From Rhodococcus sp. G-MC3 (GTDB lineage Bacteria > Actinomycetota > Actinomycetes > Mycobacteriales > Mycobacteriaceae): a stretch of DNA of 64,000 nucleotides. Shown piece by piece: positions 24,291-32,851 of this stretch; positions within the stretch are counted from its first letter, which is position 1; the number at the start of each line of letters is the position of its first letter. Location: positions 1-64,000 of the forward strand of contig NZ_JASISW010000005.1 of the NCBI RefSeq assembly GCF_030063335.1, given 5' to 3'. The position numbers and the translations under genes are program-made. A model generated the notes under the pieces. The model saw only the letters and a program-made list of their open reading frames with translations, did not search any database and had not been told where the DNA came from.

Positions 24291-27200
24291 TCAGTAGACG
24301 TCGCGCACGTATCTCTTCTCGGCCGACAGAGCCTTGACATACGACTGTGCACTCGCAGGTGCGAGCCTTCCGTGCTGTGCGACAACGCCCTCCAATGCGT
24401 TGTGTACATCCTTGGCCATCCTGGACGCGTCGCCGCACACGTAGAAGTGCGCACCCTGCTGAAGCCACTTCCACAGTTCTGCGCCGTTCTCGGTCATCCG
24501 ATCCTGCACGTACACCTTCTCGGACTGGTCACGGGAGAACGCCAGATCGAGGCGCGAGAGTGATCCGTCGTCGAGCATCGCGGTCAGTTCGTCTCGGTAG
24601 TAGAAGTCTGTTGCAGCGTGTTGTTCTCCGAAGAACAGCCAGTTCGGCCCGGTATGTCCCAGCGCACGCCGCTCGTGGAGGAACGCACGGAACGGTGCGA
24701 CGCCGGTTCCGGGTCCGACCATGATCATCGGGGTGGTTGGATCCTCCGGTGGCTTGAAGTGTGCGGACTTCTGCACGAAAATTCCGATGTCCTCACCTTC
24801 GGCATGGTCGGCCAGGTAAGTCGAGCACACGCCGCGCCGCGGAATTCCGTGGACGTTGTAGCGCACGGTCGAGACCGTCAACTGAACCTCACGGGGGTCT
24901 TCTTTCGGACTGGAAGAGATCGAATAGAGCCGGGGTTGGAGGGGTTTGAGTACGCTCAGCCATTCGTCGACGTCAGCGCGAACGGGGGAATGGGTGAGCA
25001 CGTCGATAGACTGTCTGCCCCACATCCAATCCGACAGCGCCCCCTTGTTCTCCGGCATGAGTAGGCGTTCGAGGTCGGCATCGCCCGCCCGGCTCTGAAC
25101 GAACTTCAGCAGATCCGGCGACGCTTTGGCGATTTCGAGGCGATCACGCAACGCGAATCGAAGCGGCATGGACTCGAATCCGGCGAGTTCGACGACGGTA
25201 TCGCCGTCGAGCTTGGTTGCGTTCAACCATTCGTCCACGAGGGTGTCGCTGTTGCGTGGCCACACTCCCAATGCATCGCCTGCCTCATAGCTCAGCGTTC
25301 CTTCGGGAAGGTGGAATCCGAATTGACGGACGTCCTTGCTCGACCCGGCGGCGCTGAGTGGGGTATTGCGCACGAGCGAAGTAGGAAGCGGGGCTTTCTT
25401 TCCATAGGTGGCGACGGCGCTGTCGGCAGCCTGTTGTGACGGATCGACAGGTGAGGACTGACCAGGTGACGGCGGAGTGGATGCCGCAGCGGCGTCTGTG
25501 GAGCCGAGCTTTCCGCGTACCCGCTCCAACCACATCGACGATGCGTCCTCGAAGTCCGGCTCGCAATCGACTCGGCCCACCAGGCGTTCCGCTCCGAGAT
25601 CCAAGAATCTGGAATCAAGCCTTCTTCCGTGTCCGCAGAAGTCGTCGTAGTTGGAATCCCCGAATGCAAGGACTGCGAACCGAACGCCCGTCATATCCGG
25701 TGCCGAATCGCCCGATAGCCCGTCGAGAAAGGTCGTTCCGTTGTCCGGGGCATCGCCGTCGCCGGTGGTGCTGCTGATCAACAGCACGTTCGGGTAGCCG
25801 GAGAGCTCCGCCGGTGAGAAGTTCTCCATCACATGTTCGTCGACGGCATAGCCGTCGGCGCGAAGCTGTTCCACGCACGAGAACGCGAAATCCTCGGCGT
25901 TGCCGGTTTGCGATGCCCACAGAACGAGGATGCGATCGAGTTCGTCTGCTGGTTCGCTTGCGGGGTTGCTCGCAGAGTCGGGGCGCGTCGACTGTTCGCG
26001 GGAGAACATGCCGACGAGCATGCCGTCGATCCATGCGCGAGTTTCGGGTGACAAGGGAGTGGTCGATGGAAGAACCGGCGCTCCTGCACTGCCCAGTGCA
26101 GTATCGGCACGAAGCCCTGCGAGTAGTCCCGCGATATAGCGCTGCTCGACGACGGGCAGCGGCAGTGCTGGCCCGGCGGGATCGCCGGCGAGTATCGCCA
26201 GCGCGTCGATCGGCGACGTGGGCGCCCCTGTGGTCTCGGGTGTCGATGCGGACAGTTCCGGCGCGACCTTGGTGAGGGTGACTGCGCAGATCTTGAACTC
26301 CGGTTGCTGTGAATACGGGTCGATGGCGTCGTTCGTTACCGCATTGATGGACAGGTATTCGCCGAACGAGTCGTTCCAATGGAACGGGGCGAAACAGTCC
26401 CCAGGACGCACTCGGTCGCTGACGACGGCGGGGAGCACCGCTCGACCTCGCCTCGAGGCCACTTCGATGCGATCACCGGCAACGTACCCGAGTCGTTCGG
26501 CGTCGAGTGGGTGGATCTCGATGAACGGACCTGGATTGAGTTTGTTGAGTTTGGCGACCTTGCCGGTCTTCGTCATCGTGTGCCACTGATGTTGCAGCCG
26601 ACCGGTATTGAGGAGAAATGGGTAGTCGTCGTCCGGCATCTCGGCGGGCTTCATCGAGGGGCGGGCGAAGAACTGCGCGCGACCGGTGGGCGTCGGGAAG
26701 GACAGGCGAGGTGTCGAACCGTCGTCTCGAACCCGAAGCGTTTGGCTGATGCCATCGTTGACGTATCTGATGGGGTGTCTGTCGTGGTCGTCGTCGGGAG
26801 GGCATGGCCATTGCAGCGGAGTGCTTCTGAGTCGGTCGTAAGTGACTCCGCGCAGGTCGTAGCCCGTGCGCGGGTTCGAGAACAGCTTGATTTCCTCGAA
26901 GACCTCCTCGGCGCTGGAGTAGGAGAAAGCATCGGCATAGCCGAGTTCGGAGGCCATCAGCGAAATGATCTGCCAGTCGGGGAGTGCTTCCCCGGGAGCG
27001 TCCACCGCCTTCTGGAACAGGGTGAGATCGCGTTCCGAGTTGATCATGACACCCTCGGATTCCGTCCACAGCGCGGCGGGCAGCATGACGTCGGCATATC
27101 CGTTCGTTTCCGTGTCCGCGAACGCATCCTGGGTGATCACCAGTTGGGCACGTTCGAGGCCGGCGATGACGGTTTTGCGATTGGCCACCGAGGCAACAGG

Positions 27201-28445
27201 ATTGGTGCAGATTATCCAACAGGCCCTGATGTCACCGTCGGCCATTTTGGTGAACATCTCGATGGTGCCGCCGCCGACGTCGGTGCGTAGGGTTCCCGCA
27301 GGGACCTTCCACTGCTGTTCGACGAACACACGATCATCCTCGGACAGGACTGCACGCTGGCCAGGCAATCCGGGCCCCATGTAACCCATTTCGCGACCAC
27401 CCATGGCGTTGGGTTGACCGGTGAGCGAGAACGGCCCGCTGCCGGTTCGGCAGATGGCGCCGGTGGCGAGATGCAAGTTGACGAGTGCGTTGGTGTTCCA
27501 CGTTCCGTGAGTCGACTGGTTGAGACCCATGGTCCAGCAACTCATCCAGTTGTCTGCCTCGCCTATCCACTGTGCGGCGGTCCGTAGATCGGCTTCGGGG
27601 ATGCCGGTCGTCGCACTCACCTTGGCGGGCGTGTAGTCGGGTAGGAACTCGGCCATTGCCTCCCACCCGTCGGTGAACTCGGCGATGAACTCCTTGTCGG
27701 TGTGCCCGGCCGCGACCAGAAGATGAAGGAGGCCGTTGAGGAGGTCGAGATCGGTTCCTGGTGCGATCTGCAGATGCAGGTGAGACTTGTCGGCCGTGGC
27801 GTTCCGGCGCGGGTCGACCACGATGAGTTTGGCGCCTTGCTTGACGCGGTCCATCATGCGAAGAAAGAGAATTGGATGGCAATCGGCCATGTTTGCGCCG
27901 GTCACCAGAAATACGTCGGCGTGGTCGAAGTCCTCGTAGGAGCCGGGAGGGCCGTCGGCGCCGAGCGACTGCTTGTAGCCGGTACCTGCGCTCGCCATGC
28001 ACAGACGCGAATTCGACTCGATCTGGTTGGTTCCGATGTAGCCCTTTGCCAATTTGTTCGACAGGTACTGCGCCTCGACGGACATCTGCCCCGATACGTA
28101 GATGCCGAGCGCATCAGGGCCGTGCTCGTCGAGAATCGCTCGGAGTTGCCTGGCAGTGCTTGCGATCGCGTCCATGGTGTTTGCCTGCACCGCGTCGCCG
28201 GTGCGGTCCTGCCGAACCCTCGCCGTCTCGAGTCGGCCGGGGGCCGCAAGCATGTCCGACGTGGTGGAACCCTTGGTGCAAAGCCGTCCGAAATTGGCCG
28301 GGTGTGAGACGTCACCCACTGATTTCTTGATCGTCGGAGTGCCGCCGACCGAACCGATCTGCAAGGTCATTCCGCATCCGACGCCACAGTAGGCGCACAC
28401 CGTCTTGACGGTGTCCGTTGCGAGGTCGACGCTTCCAGAGGCCAC
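24291..28445 (-). CDS. nasC: Assimilatory nitrate reductase fused to CysJ-like NADPH flavoprotein
   Basis: 1384 residues. The N-terminal molybdopterin part (about 1-720) has a 4Fe-4S motif C17-x2-C20-x3-C24 ... C56 (VCAYCGVGCGM, RLCTKGS) and the NasA/NarB-type catalytic domain. A linker YIAGLLAGL leads to a flavodoxin-like FMN domain starting ILVLWASQTGNAEDFAF (about 840-985), then FAD and NADPH domains of CysJ/P450-reductase type (RLYSISSSP, GVCSTYLADH, GPGTGVAPFRAFLHERRA, CGDASRMAKDVH, terminal YVRDVY). One polypeptide would thus pass electrons NADPH-FAD-FMN-FeS-Mo to reduce nitrate to nitrite in the cytoplasm. The start is a GTG. No nitrite reductase or transporter gene is adjacent. Confidence 0.9.
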   Translation of the reverse strand: MASGSVDLATDTVKTVCAYCGVGCGMTLQIGSVGGTPTIKKSVGDVSHPANFGRLCTKGSTTSDMLAAPGRLETARVRQDRTGDAVQANTMDAIASTARQLRAILDEHGPDALGIYVSGQMSVEAQYLSNKLAKGYIGTNQIESNSRLCMASAGTGYKQSLGADGPPGSYEDFDHADVFLVTGANMADCHPILFLRMMDRVKQGAKLIVVDPRRNATADKSHLHLQIAPGTDLDLLNGLLHLLVAAGHTDKEFIAEFTDGWEAMAEFLPDYTPAKVSATTGIPEADLRTAAQWIGEADNWMSCWTMGLNQSTHGTWNTNALVNLHLATGAICRTGSGPFSLTGQPNAMGGREMGYMGPGLPGQRAVLSEDDRVFVEQQWKVPAGTLRTDVGGGTIEMFTKMADGDIRACWIICTNPVASVANRKTVIAGLERAQLVITQDAFADTETNGYADVMLPAALWTESEGVMINSERDLTLFQKAVDAPGEALPDWQIISLMASELGYADAFSYSSAEEVFEEIKLFSNPRTGYDLRGVTYDRLRSTPLQWPCPPDDDHDRHPIRYVNDGISQTLRVRDDGSTPRLSFPTPTGRAQFFARPSMKPAEMPDDDYPFLLNTGRLQHQWHTMTKTGKVAKLNKLNPGPFIEIHPLDAERLGYVAGDRIEVASRRGRAVLPAVVSDRVRPGDCFAPFHWNDSFGEYLSINAVTNDAIDPYSQQPEFKICAVTLTKVAPELSASTPETTGAPTSPIDALAILAGDPAGPALPLPVVEQRYIAGLLAGLRADTALGSAGAPVLPSTTPLSPETRAWIDGMLVGMFSREQSTRPDSASNPASEPADELDRILVLWASQTGNAEDFAFSCVEQLRADGYAVDEHVMENFSPAELSGYPNVLLISSTTGDGDAPDNGTTFLDGLSGDSAPDMTGVRFAVLAFGDSNYDDFCGHGRRLDSRFLDLGAERLVGRVDCEPDFEDASSMWLERVRGKLGSTDAAAASTPPSPGQSSPVDPSQQAADSAVATYGKKAPLPTSLVRNTPLSAAGSSKDVRQFGFHLPEGTLSYEAGDALGVWPRNSDTLVDEWLNATKLDGDTVVELAGFESMPLRFALRDRLEIAKASPDLLKFVQSRAGDADLERLLMPENKGALSDWMWGRQSIDVLTHSPVRADVDEWLSVLKPLQPRLYSISSSPKEDPREVQLTVSTVRYNVHGIPRRGVCSTYLADHAEGEDIGIFVQKSAHFKPPEDPTTPMIMVGPGTGVAPFRAFLHERRALGHTGPNWLFFGEQHAATDFYYRDELTAMLDDGSLSRLDLAFSRDQSEKVYVQDRMTENGAELWKWLQQGAHFYVCGDASRMAKDVHNALEGVVAQHGRLAPASAQSYVKALSAEKRYVRDVY

Positions 28446-28615
28446 GAGTCCACCATCCTCACCGCACGATTCGGGTCGATGACCAGTCAGTTAGGCCGAC
28501 GTGACGTTGTCCTCACAGGCGACCTGCCTTGGGCGTGATGTCTCGATGAGTGAGGTAGCCGGCATGGGTTGGAAGCCGCGTTGACATCGAAAAGTAGTCG
28601 TGCGAGAGTAGTCGC

Positions 28616-29230
28616 GTGTCTTCAATTCGTTTGTTCATCCTGGGCTCGCTCGCGCAGCGAGGTGAGATGCACGGCCACCAGCTGAAGTTGCTGGCCGAGG
28701 AAGAACGAGTTCACCTGTGGACCGACATCTCGGTGGGGGGCCTCTATGGCGCGTTGAAGCGTTTGCTTTCGGAAGGATTGATCGTCGACGTTCGCACAGA
28801 GCGAGAAGGAAACTTCCCGGCCCGCCAGATCTACGCCATCACGGCTTCCGGGCTGGAGGCTCTCGGGAACCTGCGTGGGCAGGGTCTGTCGGAGTTCGTG
28901 CTGCGACCCGATCCCTTCGACCTGGCTCTTACGAGATTGGATCCCGACACGCTCGATCAGCTCCCCGGCGTCATCGCTGCACGCACTGCGCTGCTCGACG
29001 AACTGCTGCGCGTCTCGGTCGAAGCCAACGACCGAGCTCGACCGCACCTGTCGCTGGCCGAAACCTTCGCGCTCGAACATCGCGAGGCGAGACTCAGGGC
29101 CGAAATCGACTGGCACCAGAGACTTGTCGACGCGATCCCGAATATAGTGTCCGACGAGTCCACGCGTGTTCACGGCCCCCTGCCGCATGAAACTCTGCCG
29201 CACCAACCGAAGGACAGTTACACATCATGA
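28616..29230 (+). CDS. PadR-family repressor of an efflux pump
   Basis: 204 residues from a GTG at 28616. The winged helix is plain: FILGSLAQRGEMHGHQLKLLAEEE and VGGLYGALKRLLSEGLI, then a helical Vir_Act_alpha_C-type domain. TTGACA at 28581-28586 with AGTAGTCG repeated twice before the start suggests a leaderless, self-regulated transcript. It overlaps the pump gene by four bases (ATGA), the usual PadR-pump arrangement. Confidence 0.88.
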   Translation: MSSIRLFILGSLAQRGEMHGHQLKLLAEEERVHLWTDISVGGLYGALKRLLSEGLIVDVRTEREGNFPARQIYAITASGLEALGNLRGQGLSEFVLRPDPFDLALTRLDPDTLDQLPGVIAARTALLDELLRVSVEANDRARPHLSLAETFALEHREARLRAEIDWHQRLVDAIPNIVSDESTRVHGPLPHETLPHQPKDSYTS

Positions 29231-30711
29231 CCGACATCAATTCTCGGCCGTCTGCGCAGTCGGTGGACGTCCCCCGCAAATCCTGGCAGGCGCTGACCGT
29301 GCTGTTGCTCGGGATGTTCATGGCACTGCTGGACACCACGATTGTCAACGTCGCGCTCCCGACGATCGAAACCAGCCTCGGTGCGTCCGAGGCGACCTTG
29401 TCGTGGATCATCTCCGGCTACGCCCTTGCGTTCGGTCTCGCGTTGATTCCCGCGGGCAAGGTGGGTGACCGAATCGGTCACAAGTGGGTGTTCTTTGCCG
29501 GCCTCGCACTGTTCACCGTAGCCAGCTTTGCCTGCGGATTAGCCGCCACCGATTTACAACTCGTCATCGCACGAATCGTCCAGGGGCTTGCTGGCGGCAT
29601 CTTCGTGCCGGCCGTCACCGCGTTCATTCAGCTCTTGTTCCCCGGGCAGGTACGCGGGAAGGCCTTCGCGATCATGGGTGCGGTCATCGGCGTCTCGACA
29701 GCACTCGGACCGATCACCGGCGGCCTTATCATCCAGGCCTTCGGCAACGAGAACGGTTGGCGTGGCGTTTTCTGGGTCAACATACCGATCGGAATCGTTG
29801 GGCTCGTTGCGGCAGCGTTCCTACTGCCGAAGCGCTCGGAGGACGAGGCAACACCGCCGAGTGGGATCGACTGGGTCGGTCTGGTGCTGGTCACGACAGG
29901 ACTCGTTGCGCTGTTGGTTCCACTGATCGAGGGACAGGACCAGGGCTGGCCGATGTGGACCTATGTCACGCTCGCGGCGGGTGTGCTCCTGATCGCGGCG
30001 TTCGGGGTGTGGGAAGTTCGTTACACCCGAGCCGGACACAACCCCATGGTGCCGCCCAAACTGTTCACGCACCCCGCGTTCACCGGGGGCACGATCCTCG
30101 CGCTCGTGTATTTCGCCTCCTTCACCAGCATCTTCTTCACGCTGTCCCTGCTGTGGCAGTCAGGACTCGGCAATTCGGCGTTGTCTTCCGGCGCCGTCAT
30201 GCTTCCGTTCGCGATCGGCGGCATCATCGCCTCGTCCCAGAGCAACAAGCTCACGCAGCGCCTCGGTCGGACCGTCCTGCTCATCGGAACGTCGCTCGTG
30301 GCAATCAGCCTGATCTGGATGTGGCTGCTCCTGGCGAACACCGAACCGGCGGATCTCACCAACTGGAAACTACTGGTTCCGTTGTTCATCGGCGGTCTCG
30401 GAAACGGTGCATTCATCGCGCCCAACGCGCAGTTCATCGTCGCGACCGTCGACCGTCAGGACGCCGGTTCTGCCAGCGGAGTGATCGCGACGATGCAGCG
30501 TATCGGCAGTGCTGTCGGTATCGCCGTCATCGGCAGCGTTCTTTTCGGATCGCTGAACATCACCGGTCCGGATACGGTCGCCAGTGGTTTCATGCACGCA
30601 GCATCGGTGGCAATGTCTGTCAGCGCCGCGTTCGCGGTGATCGCCTTACTCCTGGTGTTCGCACTTCCCAAGCGCGTCGACGCGCTGGGACCGCCCGCAG
30701 AAACCAAGTGA
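29227..30711 (+). CDS. DHA2-family (14-TM) drug efflux pump, MFS
   Basis: 494 residues. Span 1 contains MFMALLDTTIVNVALPTI, the D1 signature of 14-TM EmrB/QacA pumps. Motif A is GKVGDRIGHKWVF and motif C is GVSTALGPITGGLI. It is translationally coupled to the PadR gene. A strong hairpin at 30728 ends the operon. Exports an unknown drug or metabolite using the proton gradient. Confidence 0.92.
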   Translation: MTDINSRPSAQSVDVPRKSWQALTVLLLGMFMALLDTTIVNVALPTIETSLGASEATLSWIISGYALAFGLALIPAGKVGDRIGHKWVFFAGLALFTVASFACGLAATDLQLVIARIVQGLAGGIFVPAVTAFIQLLFPGQVRGKAFAIMGAVIGVSTALGPITGGLIIQAFGNENGWRGVFWVNIPIGIVGLVAAAFLLPKRSEDEATPPSGIDWVGLVLVTTGLVALLVPLIEGQDQGWPMWTYVTLAAGVLLIAAFGVWEVRYTRAGHNPMVPPKLFTHPAFTGGTILALVYFASFTSIFFTLSLLWQSGLGNSALSSGAVMLPFAIGGIIASSQSNKLTQRLGRTVLLIGTSLVAISLIWMWLLLANTEPADLTNWKLLVPLFIGGLGNGAFIAPNAQFIVATVDRQDAGSASGVIATMQRIGSAVGIAVIGSVLFGSLNITGPDTVASGFMHAASVAMSVSAAFAVIALLLVFALPKRVDALGPPAETK

Positions 30712-30727
30712 TTGTCGATGCTGTGAA

Positions 30728-30754
30728 AACCCGCGCGCGGATTGCGCGCGGGTT
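30728..30754. terminator. Bidirectional hairpin terminator
   Basis: A perfect 11-bp stem AACCCGCGCGC / GCGCGCGGGTT with a 5-base loop lies between the convergent efflux and ANTAR genes. It has no long T-run, but AA/TT bases close both sides. Confidence 0.65.
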
Positions 30755-30771
30755 CTCGGTAGCAGGTCCGA

Positions 30772-31494
30772 CTAACTGCTGATGCTACGTTTGTGTGCTT
30801 CGACCACCGACTGTGCCAGTGCTGCGATCTTGACGTTCAAGTCCTGAGAAGTCTTGCGCAACATATCGAAAGCCTGATCGTCGTTCACGTCGTGCATCAC
30901 CATCAGCAGGCCGATGGCCTTGCCGATCTCACGATTGCTTTGCAGGCCGCGACGCAGGGTGTCGGCTTCCTCGCCGCTGATGATCGCCGAGACCGTCACC
31001 GCAGCGAATGCCGTCAATACGATCGCCTTGTCGGCGGTACCGGCGTCGAACAGCCCGGGGGTATCGCTGAACAGGTTCAGTGCACCTACCTTCTTCTGAT
31101 CGAGCATCAGTCGGAACCCCATCGCACCGCGCACCGGAGTGCGCGTCAAGACGCCCCGTGCGAGCGCCGGCCACCGAGTCGGCGTCAGGAAGTCGGTCTC
31201 GACCTGGGCAGCCTCGTTCTCGATGGCGTCCAGGCAGGGACCTTCGCCTGTCGCGCGCTCGATGTCGTCGACGGTGCGCGCCACTTCATCCGATGCCGCG
31301 ACGGTGATGGGCTTACCTCGGCGCACCAACATCAGACTCGCGTGATCGCAGCCAGGAATTAGCAGTGTCGCCGCGACGCAGATTGCCGAGTACACCTCCT
31401 CGGCGGTGCTGCCCGTGTACACGATGTCCGCGAGCGCTGCGAAGACCGTGGCTGGGTCGATCGAGGCAGTTTCATTCGTCCTCGAGTTGTCCAT
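30772..31494 (-). CDS. GAF-ANTAR RNA-binding antiterminator-type regulator
   Basis: 240 residues from the ATG at 31494 (GGGAG nine bases upstream; another ATG lies at 31518). A GAF sensor covers about residues 25-160 (GCDHASLMLVRRGKPITVA, RGAMGFRLMLDQKKVGALNLFS). The C-terminal ANTAR three-helix unit follows (LQSNREIGKAIGLLMVMHDVNDDQAFDMLRKTSQDLNVKI). Such proteins bind paired RNA hairpins and prevent termination when their sensor is active. Actinobacteria have many; the target RNAs here are unknown. Confidence 0.9.
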   Translation of the reverse strand: MDNSRTNETASIDPATVFAALADIVYTGSTAEEVYSAICVAATLLIPGCDHASLMLVRRGKPITVAASDEVARTVDDIERATGEGPCLDAIENEAAQVETDFLTPTRWPALARGVLTRTPVRGAMGFRLMLDQKKVGALNLFSDTPGLFDAGTADKAIVLTAFAAVTVSAIISGEEADTLRRGLQSNREIGKAIGLLMVMHDVNDDQAFDMLRKTSQDLNVKIAALAQSVVEAHKRSISS

Positions 31495-31604
31495 GGACAC
31501 TCCCATCGGTCGGTGCAAAGTCGCATAGTGGCATCAGTGCGCCACCCTTGACTCGAGAAGCCGCATTCGACCGCTAACGATACTCAGTGGTCACAGCGCC
31601 CCGT

Positions 31605-32069
31605 TCACTCGGCAGTCGCTGCGCACGGCGGCGCAGGCGCATCTTCCGCGAACGGCTTTCCCGGAGGCTCGATGTATGCGGCATAGAGCACCACCGGAAC
31701 CGTGCCCAGATTGGTTCCCTCGTGGACGTGATTCGCGTCGATCTCCTCGGCTACTATCTGGCCTGCGGGAGTCGACACCTGCGAACAATCGTGCAAAGTT
31801 CTTGTCAGAACGCCCGTTTCGACGTACGCGTATACCGGTCCGTCGTGATAATGCCAGCCCGTGGTGCCACCGGGCGCGATGGTGATCTTGCGAGCAGTGA
31901 AGTCGGTCCCCGCGATGGCGGCGCTACCCGGCAGAAAGGGAAACGACACGTGGCCGAGCGTCTCGGCTGTGACACCCGATGGCGGTGTCGCGTGTGCGAC
32001 CGCGGGGGACACACCCGCCAACGCGAGAAAACAGATTCCGGTAGTGCTCCAGCGAACGATGGTGGACAT
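31605..32069 (-). CDS. Secreted cupin-domain protein
   Basis: 154 residues from the ATG at 32069 (AGAGG upstream). A Sec signal peptide ends about residue 27 (FLALAGVSPAVAHA). The mature part is a single cupin: ARKITIAPGGTTGWHYHDGPVYAYVETG is motif 1 with two His, and ANHVHEGTNLGTVPVVLYAAY is motif 2 with a further His pair. A metal-binding exported cupin of unknown role. It lies alone between the ANTAR gene and the stress-protein gene. Confidence 0.82.
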   Translation of the reverse strand: MSTIVRWSTTGICFLALAGVSPAVAHATPPSGVTAETLGHVSFPFLPGSAAIAGTDFTARKITIAPGGTTGWHYHDGPVYAYVETGVLTRTLHDCSQVSTPAGQIVAEEIDANHVHEGTNLGTVPVVLYAAYIEPPGKPFAEDAPAPPCAATAE

Positions 32070-32172
32070 TGTTTTACCTCTCGTCGAGGGACCCCGAGCC
32101 CACACAGACTAATTACAGACGGTCAGACAGGTGTAGGTATCAGATTTTTTCCTCTGATCGGCGCTGGGTAGC

Positions 32173-32700
32173 GTGAACGACGTGGATGAATCAGCAGATG
32201 CCCCCGAGTCCGAACCGGCTGGCTTCGAACCGGCAGGCTTCGAACCCGCTGCGGCCGCATCACACGTGTTCGAATACGGTGTCGACGGCCCAAAGGTGAT
32301 CTTGACGGGTATCGACGGTTCCGATTCGGCGTGGCGAGCTGCAGCGTATGCCGCAGGGTTGTCGAGGCGTCAAGGCTCACTGCTCGTGCTCGTATACGTG
32401 CAGCCGCTCGCCACTGCAGCATGGGGGCAGGCGGGAATTTCACTCGTCGAGACGGGCAAGGAAATTGCCGACGAACTTCTCGCCTACATTCAAAAGTCGA
32501 GCGAGGGTAGGGAGGCGATCCGGTGGGAGTTCCGCACGGCCACAGGCGATCCCTATAACGGCCTCGTCGCCGTGGCCGACGAGCTGCGTGCCGACGCCAT
32601 CGTCGTCGGCGCCTCTGAGCACGCAGGACACCGAATGTTCGGGTCCGTCGCAGTTCGATTGGTCAAAGCGGGCCGGTGGCCGGTGACGGTGGTGCCATGA
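32173..32700 (+). CDS. Universal stress protein (UspA family)
   Basis: 175 residues from a GTG at 32173. An acidic N-terminal tail contains the repeat EPAGFEPAGFEPA. The Usp fold follows: VILTGIDGSDSAWRAAAYAAGLSRRQG, then ATGDPYNGLVAVADELRADAIVVGASEHAGHRMFGSVAVRLVKAGRWPVTVVP, where G-x-S ... G-S resembles the ATP-binding G-2x-G-9x-GS pattern. Probably an ATP-binding stress factor. It lies beside a tRNA gene; no operon partner. Confidence 0.9.
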   Translation: MNDVDESADAPESEPAGFEPAGFEPAAAASHVFEYGVDGPKVILTGIDGSDSAWRAAAYAAGLSRRQGSLLVLVYVQPLATAAWGQAGISLVETGKEIADELLAYIQKSSEGREAIRWEFRTATGDPYNGLVAVADELRADAIVVGASEHAGHRMFGSVAVRLVKAGRWPVTVVP

Positions 32701-32707
32701 TCCGGAC

Positions 32708-32784
32708 TGGTGGGGCGGGCGGGGCTCGAACCCGCGACCAATGGATTATGAGTCCACGGCTCTAACCGACTGAGCTACCGCCCC
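32708..32784 (-). tRNA. tRNA with CAU anticodon (tRNA-Met, or Ile2)
   Basis: The minus strand folds as a cloverleaf: acceptor GGGGCGG / CCGCCCC, D arm GCTCAGTCGGTTAGAGC, anticodon stem GTGGA / TCCAT around loop CTCATAA, and T arm GCGGGTTCGAGCCCCGC. The 3' CCA is encoded (32708-32710). The anticodon CAT fits elongator Met; an Ile2 tRNA with lysidine at C34 has the same DNA anticodon and cannot be excluded. Confidence 0.93.
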
Positions 32785-32851
32785 ATCTCGCGTGAAGCGA
32801 GCCGTCAGAATGCTACAGAGTCCGCAACCTCCGAGTACTCGGAGGGGTACG

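Noticed and set aside
32173..32270. EPAGF repeat at the universal stress protein N-terminus as a separate repeat locus.
   Set aside because: Only about two and a half 15-bp copies, within a flexible acidic tail; noted in the gene entry.
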